A DNA stretch of 34,854 nucleotides from Helicobacter muridarum (GTDB taxonomy: Bacteria; Campylobacterota; Campylobacteria; Campylobacterales; Helicobacteraceae): NCBI RefSeq assembly GCF_000765805.2, contig NZ_JRPD02000023.1, positions 1-34,854 of the forward strand, in the 5' to 3' direction. Shown here piece by piece: positions 15,895 through 23,485 of this stretch. Under the pieces are notes generated by a model. That model worked only from the letters and a program-made list of their open reading frames with translations, ran no database searches and was not told the origin of the DNA. Position 1 is the first letter of the stretch. Every line of letters starts with the position of its first letter. A program made the position numbers and the translations under genes.

Positions 15895-16393
15895 TGGCAA
15901 CAACAATAGTATAGTTTTTGGTGAAAAGAAGGTTATTAGAAAAGTGGTTGAATTACAATTAGACCCAGATATTCACATTACAGCAGAACAAAGGTTTAAG
16001 TTACAAGCACAAGTTAAGGATATACATGATTTTTGCAAGAAATTCCAAATTCATTTTAGAGATGGTGTAGATATAAGTAATACAAGCAGAGATGTATGGT
16101 GGAGCTTGAAAACAAAAATGAAAGTTAATAGTTATAAGGAAATCGAGCAAGATAATTTTAATCAAGCTGTAAGGCATTTGAAATTTTTAAAAAAGAAAGT
16201 TGTGGATAAATTAAAAGATAAAAGTGCAAAAGATTACAAAGAATATATTATCCCTAAACTACAAGAAATTTTTAATATTAAAAAATCTCAAAAGGGTGTA
16301 GTCAGTGGATGCGACAACTTGCTTGATTTTGCCGTAAAAAAAAGACAGGAAAGATTAAATCTAATATATCACTTTTTTCTAAAGATGATATAG
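15884..16393 (+). CDS. ORF6C-like phage regulatory protein
   Basis: 169 residues. It begins MAINGNNNSIVFGE, echoing the GNNN motif in the linker of the upstream XRE protein. Residues 25-105 (ITAEQRFKLQAQVKDIHDF ... VWWSLKTKMKVNSYKEI ... FNQAVRHLKFL) follow the pattern of the ORF6C domain found at the C-terminus of phage antirepressors. The usual Rha/ORF6N/BRO N-terminal domain is absent. The last 20 residues look unlike the rest and the frame ends where a short tandem repeat begins (gttgattagta), so the tail may be shifted. Translationally coupled with the repressor. Family call is by pattern. Confidence 0.6.
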   Translation: MAINGNNNSIVFGEKKVIRKVVELQLDPDIHITAEQRFKLQAQVKDIHDFCKKFQIHFRDGVDISNTSRDVWWSLKTKMKVNSYKEIEQDNFNQAVRHLKFLKKKVVDKLKDKSAKDYKEYIIPKLQEIFNIKKSQKGVVSGCDNLLDFAVKKRQERLNLIYHFFLKMI

Positions 16394-16483
16394 CTAAAAC
16401 TTATACCGCACTAATCAACATAAAAGGTTGATTAGTAGGTTGATTAGTGAAGTTACACACAATCCCAATTCGTTAAGCTTTTA

Positions 16484-16696
16484 GTGCAAAGCAAAGCTTC
16501 TTTAGAAAAAGGTATGCCAAGAGAAGAGCAAATATGTGTTACCCGAATAGATGATGAATTGTATATCAAAAGGCTACAAAAACTACCAAAATACAAGCTT
16601 ATAAGCGATAATAAAAGCTATGATGATATAGATTTAGAGGGAAGAGATTACGATATACTAGGTATTGTTGTCGGTTTATTCCAAAAGATGACTTGA
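16484..16696 (+). pseudogene. S24/LexA-type repressor C-terminal fragment
   Basis: The peptide RIDDELYIKRLQKLPKYKLI then SDNKSYDDIDL and DYDILGIVVGLFQKM is the typical end of S24-family phage repressors (self-cleaving LexA-like). The HTH, the cleavage site and the catalytic Ser region are missing. The first 15 codons do not match the family. It suggests that a second repressor once stood here. Confidence 0.65.
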
Positions 16697-17006
16697 TATT
16701 ATTTTATTAATTTGTCCATCAATGTCTCTTAGTCATGTCCCTTGTTAGTTTTACTATTTAAACATTTAAATATTTTTGTTTAAAGTCGTTTAAATTCCAT
16801 AAAATACGCACTTTCAAGCATATTTTATACACATGTATAGTATTTTGTAAAGGAATGTATAGGATTCTTTTTACAATGTATAAAAATCTTTTTACAAATT
16901 CAAAAAATAACACCTCACTTTGATTTCACAAAAACATGCCACAAACTCCCACCCACATGCTATTTTCTTCATATATTCATCACTTTGATTTTAACAATAC
17001 TTTACA
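16697..17006. other. Right-end non-coding region of the element
   Basis: No gene seen. The region is about 75-80 percent AT and contains a 14-bp palindrome TATACACATGTATA (16826-16839) and two tandem 21-bp units (16854-16895). hsdR sequence begins at 17007. It may carry element-end or origin-type protein-binding sites. Confidence 0.45.
16854..16895 (+). repeat. 21-bp tandem repeat
   Basis: Two adjacent units start with AATGTATA and end with TCTTTTTAC; 18 of 21 positions match. The period is two helical turns, so a protein bound to each unit would sit on the same DNA face. A nearby inverted relative (TTTTGTAAAGG) lies at about 16844. Iteron or element-end site is possible. Confidence 0.6.
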
Positions 17007-17099
17007 GATAAACACAATATTCAAAATAATTTTTTACAAGTGATAAATCAATATGATTCACAAGGAGATTATAAAAACCGCTATGATGTAAGCATTCTT
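17007..17099 (+). repeat. Right direct repeat (hsdR segment)
   Basis: Matches 691-783 with five mismatches. In this copy the frame continues into the rest of hsdR (YDVSILVNGLPLAHIELKRR), so this is the copy still attached to the 3' part of the gene. Confidence 0.85.
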
Positions 17100-19695
17100 G
17101 TTAATGGACTGCCTTTGGCGCATATCGAGCTTAAAAGAAGAGGGAAAGATTTAAAAGAAGCCTTTAATCAAATCGAGCGTTATGGTAGAGAGAGCTTTTT
17201 TGCAGGGAATGGATTGTATGATTGGGTTCAAATGTTTGTTATAAGTAATGGAACTTATACAAAGTATTACAGCAATACTACACGTAAAAAGCATTGTGAA
17301 GAAAATGATAAAAGTAAAGGCAAAAAGACAAATCACAACTTTGAATTTACTTGTTTTTGGTCTGATATGCAAAATGAGCAGATTTTAGACTTAATAGACT
17401 TTGCTAAAACCTTTTTTACAAGGCATTCTTTGTTAAATATTTTGATTAAATATAGCGTTTTTGATATAGAGGAGAATCTAAAAATTATGCGCCCTTATCA
17501 AATCGCGGCAACTGAAGCCATTGAGCGAAAGGTTAAAACAAGTCTAGTTTATAAAAAATATGGCTCTTTGGAGGGTTGCGGGTATATTTGGCATTCTACT
17601 GGGAGTGGCAAAACGCTTACTAGCTTTAAGAGCGCACAGCTTTTAACGCAGATTCAAAATATAGAAAAAGTGCTTTTTGTAGTAGATAGGAAGGATTTGG
17701 ATACTCAAACCATTGGAGAATATGAGAAGTTTCAAAAAGGTTGCGTAAAGGCAAATTCTAGCACAAAGGAACTTAAATAACAGCTTAGCAGCGATAAAAT
17801 TAAAATCATCGTTACAACTATTCAAAAGCTTTCAAATTTTGTAAAATCTTATAAAAATCATGAGGTTTTAACTAAGCCTTGTGTGATTATCTTTGATGAA
17901 TGCCATAGAAGTCAATTCGGCGATATGCAAAGAGACATAAAAGCAGCTTTTAAAAAATATATGATGTTTGGATTTACAGGAACGACTATTTTTAAGGAAA
18001 ATGCTAGAAGTATAGGTTTTAGCAAGGAATTTGATAAGGGTGTAAATTCACAAATCGCAACGGAGCAAATTTTTTCAGAATGTTTACATACTTATACTTT
18101 GGTAAATGCGATTAAGGATAAAAATGTTTTGCCATTTAAGGTTAGTTATCACTCCACAGTGAAAAAAGCAGAAAGTATTATTGATGAAGAAGTTTCAAAT
18201 ATCAATAAAGAAAAGGCACTAAAAGATAAAAGGCGTATTGAAAAAATTACCTCATATATTTTAGAAAACTTTGATATACAAACTAAGCGCAATGAGCGTT
18301 ACAATTCGAAGGGAAATATTTTGCTAGGATTTAACTCTATCTTAGCTTGTGCTGATATTGAAATGGCAAAGCTTTATTATGCAGAGTTTCAAAGGCAAAT
18401 GCAAACTTTAAGCAAGGATAAAAGGCTAAAGATTGCAATCATCTATAGTTTTGGTGCAAATGAGGAATTAAATGAAGACGAATTCGATGGAGAGCTATCT
18501 CAAAGCTCAAAAGAATTTTTAGAAAATGCAATCAAAGATTATAACAAGCTTTTTAATGATACTAATTGTAGTATAGAAAAATTCTATGATTATTATAAAA
18601 ATGTTGGCATGAAAATGAAGAATAGAGAGCTTGATATGCTAATTGTAGTCAATATGTTTTTAACTGGCTTTGATGCTACGACATTAAATACTCTTTGGGT
18701 GGATAAAAACCTACAATATCAAGGGCTTTTACAGGCATTTTCAAGGACAAATAGAATCTTAAATTCTGTAAAAAGTTTTGGAAATATTGTTTGTTTTAGA
18801 GATTTAGAAGAAAATATCAACAAAAGCATAACTCTATTTAATTCAAAAGGCGATGAATGTGTTGTTCTTTTACGAAGCTTTATGGAATATTTGGAGGGCT
18901 TTATCGATGAAGAAGGCAAGAAACATAAGGGTTATAAAGAGCTAGTAAAGGAGTTAGATGAGAAGTTTAAGGACTTTGCAAAAATTGCCACAAGTGGCAG
19001 TGATGAGGAGAAAAAGGAATTTATAGATTTTTATAATGAAGTTTTAAGGCTTAATAATATATTAAGCACTTTTCCGGAATTTAAAAATGAAGAGCTTTTA
19101 AATGAAAGGCAAAAGCAAGATTTGCAAAGCGCGTATTTGCAAATCTATACAGAGACTAAACATCAAAGAGAAAAATAAAGAAGCAGATATTAGTGATGAT
19201 TTGGTTTTTGAGCTTGAGCTTATGAAGCAAGTGGATATAAATTTGGATTACATAATGCATCTTATAGATCAAATGAAAGACAAAAATGATGAAGATAGAG
19301 AAAAGAAAATTCAAGATTTGCGTAGGCTTATTGATTCAAGTTTAAATCTACGAAGCAAAAAAGACCTAATAGAAGAGTTTATAGCGCAAATCAATCCTCA
19401 AAGTGATATAGATAACGAATTTAGCACTTTCATAGAGAAAAAAATGAAAGAGGAGCTAAATACAATAATTGATGATTTGAATCTTAATGCTGAACAAAGT
19501 TATATTTTTATTAATAAAAGCTTTGATGTTTGATATATAGAAGAGCTTGGCGAAGATATAGAAAAGGTGCTTCCTAAAATGGGCTTTTTTGGAAAGAACG
19601 CAGAAAAGAGAAAGGATTTAAAGCCCAAAGTTTTAAGCAAATTTAAGGGATTTTATGAGAGATTTAAAGAATTCCCAAAAGAGCTTGCTTTATAG
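17007..19695 (+). pseudogene. hsdR: Type I restriction R subunit, 3' part
   Basis: Continuation of HsdR. It holds the nuclease ExK (HIELKRRGKDLKEAFNQIERY), Walker A in WHSTGSGKTLTSF, the DECH box (IIFDECHRSQFGDMQ), TGT in MFGFTGTTIF and the helicase C block GLLQAFSRTNRILNSVK. Lesions by reading: TAA at 17778-17780 with the same frame continuing (KELK, stop, QLSSDKIKIIVTT); a frameshift near 19170 in an A-rich run (HQREK to NKEADIS); and TGA at 19531-19533, after which the frame still encodes a family-like C-terminus (EELGEDIEKVLPKM ... FKEFPKELAL) to TAG at 19693-19695. With the insertion and the TAG at 556 the gene cannot give a functional enzyme. Confidence 0.92.
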
Positions 19696-19825
19696 GGTTT
19701 GCGATTTTAGGATTCTATATAGTCTAGTTTGCAATTGTTTTTATATGATTATTCATAGATTATAATGCGTAAAGCTTTCATTCATTTGAGTAGGCTGCAT
19801 TGATTATGCTAATTGATGAAATATT

Positions 19826-20640
19826 TTATTTCAACATATTTCGTATTTTGCGCAAGGCTTTCCTAAATCTTGCGCTTAGCCTTTTATCAAGTTTAGATTG
19901 CAGATGAGTGCAATGGGATAAATAGTAATTATATGCTAGTGTGTATGGCTCAAAGAGATCGGGGGATACGATATGCAGAGGCTTTGATGTTGGTTTGAAT
20001 CCTTTTTCATAAAGAAAGCCTGTATTTTCCCTATGTATAAAAAGAAATGCGTTTTGACGATAGTAAGATTCTATGTTTTTGTTTTCCCATAATGGCTCGC
20101 GTAAAATATCAAAGCATAAGAAATCGCATTGTGCAAAAAGATCTGCCCAATAAGCTGGAGGTTGTTCATTTACATGATGTGTTCCGCCCTGCAAAGGAAT
20201 CGCAGCAGAAAAAAGAACAATATCTGATAAAGATGTAAGAAGCTTTATAAAATTAAGTGCATGCTGCTCATAGAGGTGTTCAGCTACTTCAAGAGATTGT
20301 GCTAGTGTAAAGGGCTTCCCCCCCCCCCCGTATTTGCTGTAAGACTATCCATTAGAATCATGTAGTTTTGTGTCAAATCTACGCGTTGGTAGAAATCAAG
20401 CGAAATTTGATAAAGCCCTTTAGATACATCATTGCCATCGATTCCAAATACTTGCATATCTTCATTAATTTCGCTCCATGCCTTAAGCCAAGTTCCAACA
20501 CCACAGCCTACATCGATGACGCTTTTAGGATTAGGTAAAAGTGTGTTTAAGTAGCCTAGCATTTCTTTTGCAGAGATATAGCTTTTGTCCATTTGTGCTT
20601 TATAGAATCCATCATCATAGAGATGTTTACTATCTGACAT
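19826..20640 (-). pseudogene. Phase-variable SAM methyltransferase (off state)
   Basis: The N-terminal part (113 codons from 20640) has a class I SAM-dependent methyltransferase motif I, SVIDVGCGVGTWLKAW, and the acidic FGIDGND after it. After TANT the frame enters a tract of 12 G (coding strand) and ends at TAG 20302-20304. The rest of the protein is open in another frame: KPFTLAQSLEVAEHLYEQHA through HHVNEQPPAYWADLFAQCDF to NMLK at 19826. A tract of 10 or 13 G would join them into about 271 residues, so this is a reversible off state and not true decay. Neighbour of a family 6 glycosyltransferase; the likely role is decoration of lipopolysaccharide or another surface glycan. The acceptor is unknown. 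Confidence 0.82.
20318..20329. repeat. 12-nt C/G tract, phase-variation switch
   Basis: Twelve C on the plus strand (G in the gene). It lies mid-gene in the methyltransferase. The needed length for an open frame is 1 modulo 3 (10 or 13); 12 is off. Confidence 0.85.
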
Positions 20641-20733
20641 AATATAATCCTTATTGTTGTGAATACTTGATTCTAGCTTAAAATATTAATTTTAACACCA
20701 AACTTATTATAACGCCTAAGGTAAATATCTATT

Positions 20734-21630
20734 CTATTTGCGCCTTATATAGCGTTTTAATAGGTGTTTTATTTTATTATTAAATCTTTGAGCTTTACTT
20801 ATATGTTTATTATCTATGTTAATCCCCTTGATTGCATTTACGTCAATAGTTTTGCTCTTATCGCGCAAAATTATATATACTCCTCCACTTGGCACATGCC
20901 AAGATCCCTCTGGGAAATTGTAGCCATAGTGCATAAGCTTATAGTTTGGGTTATCTATGATATATCGATTTAGGTGGCTTTCGTCATGCCATATTGCAAT
21001 TATGCCGCGAGATATATCATCTTCTATACGCTCATATAATGTGCGCGCTAATGTTAGGAATGCTTTGGTTTTACCGCCATTTATTGAGCCTTGTACATAA
21101 TGCTTCCCTTCATTTAATGCAATGCAAGCTAGGCTTTCAGGATTGCGCTCATAGGTGAAGTGCTCACGCGCTATGTCTATGAATCCAGAATGTTGGACTA
21201 CTAAAAGATCCTTTTCTATGGGCAGGAACTCCTCACCAACATGTTGGAAAAAAAGGCAGTTTGCATTAAAGAAAAAGACAAAATCAAATTCTTTTAGTGC
21301 ATCTTCTACACGTAAAAACATCTCAAATCTTTTTAATGTATTGTAGGGCCAGCCAAGATTTTCTTGGTGGATTTTATGTACATCTGGATTTGATTCCGCG
21401 TATAGCGATTTAGCATCGGTGAAGACGAAGTATTCTAGCATGTGCTCTATTAAGAGATGATGCTTTGCGCTATTATAGAAGTCTTGCCAAAAAATGCTAT
21501 AAGCACCTGTGCAGATGTAGAGAATAGCGATCTTGTAGCAAGTAGGGCTAATATTCTTACTAGTGTTGATAAATTTCCCTAGGCTCTGCTTAGTGCCAAA
21601 TGAATGGGGGGGGGGGGGGGGTGAATTCAT
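20734..21630 (-). CDS. Family 6 glycosyltransferase, phase-variable (on state)
   Basis: 298 residues; GT6 family, which includes the human ABO enzymes and Helicobacter mustelae BgtA. The conserved start KIAILYICTGAYSIFWQDFY, then EYFVFTD, NLGWPYNTLKRFEMFLR, HSGFIDI, INGGKTKAFL and the catalytic block IWHDESHLNRYI are all present. The metal-binding DxD of animal GT6 is replaced by NAN in FFFNANCLFF, the NxN form known from bacterial GT6 such as Bacteroides ovatus BoGT6a, which works without metal. Family activity is transfer of Gal or GalNAc in alpha-1,3 linkage to a fucosylated or similar acceptor; the exact sugar is not visible. The first 31 residues are an extension starting MNSPPPPPHSFG, encoded by a 16-nt C tract that places the only good ATG in frame here. 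No membrane segment; cytoplasmic or membrane-associated. Confidence 0.92.
   Translation of the reverse strand: MNSPPPPPHSFGTKQSLGKFINTSKNISPTCYKIAILYICTGAYSIFWQDFYNSAKHHLLIEHMLEYFVFTDAKSLYAESNPDVHKIHQENLGWPYNTLKRFEMFLRVEDALKEFDFVFFFNANCLFFQHVGEEFLPIEKDLLVVQHSGFIDIAREHFTYERNPESLACIALNEGKHYVQGSINGGKTKAFLTLARTLYERIEDDISRGIIAIWHDESHLNRYIIDNPNYKLMHYGYNFPEGSWHVPSGGVYIILRDKSKTIDVNAIKGINIDNKHISKAQRFNNKIKHLLKRYIRRK
21606..21621. repeat. 16-nt G/C tract, phase-variation switch
   Basis: Sixteen G on the plus strand, C in the gene, directly after ATG AAT TCA. Sixteen (1 modulo 3) keeps the glycosyltransferase frame open. One unit gained or lost would close it within a few codons. Confidence 0.88.
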
Positions 21631-21841
21631 TTTCTTTCTTTTGTATTGATTTTTGAGTAAATAAAATAGCTAAGAGTATCTCTGGTTTGATTTTTATATT
21701 TTAGTTAGAAACACTCAAAGTATAGCAAATTTAATAATGCTATTTCAAACTAAATGATTTTCTTAATGATTCTAGTATTTTAGTTTATGCTTATAAAAAG
21801 AAACATATCAAATCTAGTTTTTGCTTGTCTTTGGGCTTTCA

Positions 21842-22234
21842 TTATGTAATATCATGCTTGAAATTTGATAAAGCATATTGAAATCTCTTGGCTATGGTTT
21901 TTGCCCTAGATAGAATCAAAATTACATGTTCTTCTTGTTCATATACTTCTCTTAGGCTTTCTTCAAATAGCCCTAGCCATACAGAAAAGAGCTCTAGCGG
22001 AAATGTGGGCAATTCTAAATGCGCTTTTAACGGTTGCCCCTTATATCCGCCAATGCCAAGTAACATGCCTTTCCAAAAACTAGCAATCTTTGTTTTATGC
22101 TCTTGCCACATTGCATTATCCTTGCCAATCTTTGCAATAAAAACATCTCCTAAGCCTTGTTTATCAGCTTTAACCTTATCATAAAAAATATCCATGAGTT
22201 TATAGATAGAATCTTCATTAATATCTTGAAACAT
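21842..22234 (-). CDS. ctb: Group III truncated haemoglobin
   Basis: 130 residues from my chosen start, MFQDINEDSIYKLMDIFYDK. GGAG lies 7 nt before that ATG; longer starts (22246, 22288) lack a ribosome binding site and would extend beyond the Campylobacter jejuni Ctb N-terminus. Typical features: MWQEHKTKIASFWKGMLLG (helix E region), YKGQPLKAHLELPTFPLELF with the proximal haem His in KAHLELP, and WLGLFEESL. Group III globins handle oxygen and nitric oxide in the cytoplasm; in C. jejuni Ctb is induced by nitrosative stress through NssR. Here it is divergent from an NssR-like regulator, which supports the same circuit. Likely cytoplasmic, 15 kDa. Confidence 0.88.
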   Translation of the reverse strand: MFQDINEDSIYKLMDIFYDKVKADKQGLGDVFIAKIGKDNAMWQEHKTKIASFWKGMLLGIGGYKGQPLKAHLELPTFPLELFSVWLGLFEESLREVYEQEEHVILILSRAKTIAKRFQYALSNFKHDIT

Positions 22235-22347
22235 AAATAACTCCATTAAAGGTAAAATTCTAATTTTGCCAATATCACCATATAGCAATCTTTGCCATTG
22301 GATTTTAGTATGGATTGTAGTAGAAATGTAGCAAAAAAAGATTGACT

Positions 22348-22425
22348 TTTGTTAAGATTATCATTGATTATGGTTTGTATTATATTTTTTTATATATTTA
22401 AGTATTCAAAAACATAATTAACAAA
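22348..22425. promoter_or_regulatory. Possible NssR half-sites in ctb-nssR gap
   Basis: TTTGTTAA (22348-22355) and its exact reverse complement TTAACAAA (22418-22425) flank the gap centre. GTTAA/TTAAC are the half-site words of the Campylobacter NssR box (TTAAC-N4-GTTAA), but here they are 62 bp apart, not 4. A closer Crp-like dyad is TGTTA-N4-TATCA at 22350-22363. This is suggestive only. Confidence 0.3.
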
Positions 22426-22444
22426 TACTATTTTCAATCTATTT

Positions 22445-22450
22445 TATAAT
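22445..22450 (+). promoter_or_regulatory. Putative -10 box of nssR-like gene
   Basis: TATAAT 17 nt before the ATG at 22468, with AAGGTAGGATAAA as ribosome binding site between them. Confidence 0.5.
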
Positions 22451-22467
22451 TTTTAAGGTAGGATAAA

Positions 22468-23076
22468 ATGCAAAGACACTTAGAATTACTTTGTAAAATT
22501 GGACGTAAAGTTGTATATGAGGAGAATTCTATACTGTTTTTTGAGGGTGAAGAAGCTAGAAATTTATTTTTATTATTGCATGGCAGGGTTAGATTGTATA
22601 AAAATATTGAGCAAGGAATGTATCGCAAGGAGCAAACATTACATATTTTCGATGAAATTAATTTCATTGCTGAAATGCCGTTTTTTACACAATCAAACTA
22701 CCCAGCGAATGCGCAAACTATACAGCAGAGCGAAATTATTATAATTAATACTCAATCTTTTAAAAACCATTTGCAAGATTCTGAATTTTGCATGCTTTTT
22801 ATTTCTTCACTATGCCAGAAGATACAAATCTTGGAATCACATATCAAATCCCAAAGTCAGAGCTTACAAGAGCGTTTCCTAGCATTCATTAGAGCAAATG
22901 AGAAAGAGCTAGAAAACATGTCTCAAAGACATATTGCAAGACATTTAAACACCAATCCAGAATCATTGTCAAGATTAATCAAATCTCTAAAAAAACAAGG
23001 AATAATTGATACAAACAAAGGCAAGGTTATAGCAATAAATCGTAAATCATTAGAAGAATATATGTTTATTCAATAA
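22468..23076 (+). CDS. nssR: Crp/Fnr family regulator, NssR-like
   Basis: 202 residues. Residues 1-110 are a cyclic-nucleotide-binding-type beta-roll (YEENSILFFEGEEARNLFLL, LHGRVRLYKNI, FDEINFIAEMPFF); 115-145 a dimerisation helix; 150-200 a Crp-type HTH (MSQRHIARHLNTNPESLSRL then IKSLKKQGII). There is no cluster of Cys near the N-terminus for an Fe-S centre, so it is not an Fnr oxygen sensor. Size, fold and divergence from a ctb globin match C. jejuni NssR, the activator of globins under nitrosative stress. The symbol is given on that context; a paralogue with another signal is possible. A hairpin follows the stop. Confidence 0.75.
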   Translation: MQRHLELLCKIGRKVVYEENSILFFEGEEARNLFLLLHGRVRLYKNIEQGMYRKEQTLHIFDEINFIAEMPFFTQSNYPANAQTIQQSEIIIINTQSFKNHLQDSEFCMLFISSLCQKIQILESHIKSQSQSLQERFLAFIRANEKELENMSQRHIARHLNTNPESLSRLIKSLKKQGIIDTNKGKVIAINRKSLEEYMFIQ

Positions 23077-23101
23077 TCTATAATTATTATTTATTAGTAG
23101 T

Positions 23102-23123
23102 TTGATTGTAAAATAACAATCAA
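23102..23123. repeat. 22-bp perfect inverted repeat
   Basis: TTGATTGT (23102-23109) and ACAATCAA (23116-23123) with a 6-nt loop. It lies 25 bp after the nssR stop and 102 bp before the next gene. No T-run follows, so it may be a weak terminator or a regulator site (its ends are Fnr-like TTGAT/ATCAA, but with 12 nt between them instead of 4). Confidence 0.55.
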
Positions 23124-23224
23124 TATGTACAATATGTAACTAACAAATTCCTAGCTTATAGTATTTGATGTAATTTACTCGCCTAGGATGCAATAATCAA
23201 TTTAAATAATATAAGGAAGTAATT

Positions 23225-23470
23225 ATGTTGATATTAGATAAGAATTTCCAATCAATTGGTGGTTTTGGAGTGTATTGTTATCCAGAAAATGGTGATGATG
23301 TTTTGAAAATATGTTCAGATCATGTAAGAAGATATAATGTTTTTCCCCAAGTGGTGTATTTAAAATCAGAAAACCAAAGTGAGAAAAAATGGCTTGGCAG
23401 CAACTCTGAAAAATTCTATTATAACGGACATAATATTATGGAAATTGATGAAGAAGAAAATTTTCTTTAA
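23225..23470 (+). CDS. Small hypothetical protein, 81 aa
   Basis: Starts MLILDKNFQSIGGFGVYCYP and contains LKICSDHVRRYNVFPQVVYL and EKFYYNGHNIMEIDEEENFL. Mixed alpha/beta, acidic C-terminus, three Cys/His-like positions but no clear metal motif. AAGGA lies 7 nt before the ATG. It ends 15 nt before miaA and is probably cotranscribed. I do not recognise a family. Confidence 0.7.
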   Translation: MLILDKNFQSIGGFGVYCYPENGDDVLKICSDHVRRYNVFPQVVYLKSENQSEKKWLGSNSEKFYYNGHNIMEIDEEENFL

Positions 23471-23485
23471 TGATTACAATTAAAT

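Larger units (their letters stand above)
784..17006. mobile_element. About 16.2-kb composite mobile element splitting hsdR
   Basis: The segment separates two hsdR parts and is bracketed by a 93-bp hsdR direct repeat. Its content is of mobile-element type: an OrfQ-like methylase-helicase as found on Helicobacter integrative elements, small membrane proteins, a PKD protein, a truncated Mu-type DNA-binding protein, an XRE repressor with palindromic operators, an ORF6C-like protein and an S24 repressor tail. No intact integrase or transposase is visible. The left border cuts into a coding frame: the giant open frame is open back to about 776 and looks protein-like well before its first possible start. 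The element is therefore truncated there. It could be one decayed element or two fused ones. Confidence 0.72.

Noticed and set aside
21888-22184. 98-codon plus-strand frame opposite ctb
   Set aside because: Ser/Cys/Pro-rich shadow; the minus strand encodes a clear group III globin.
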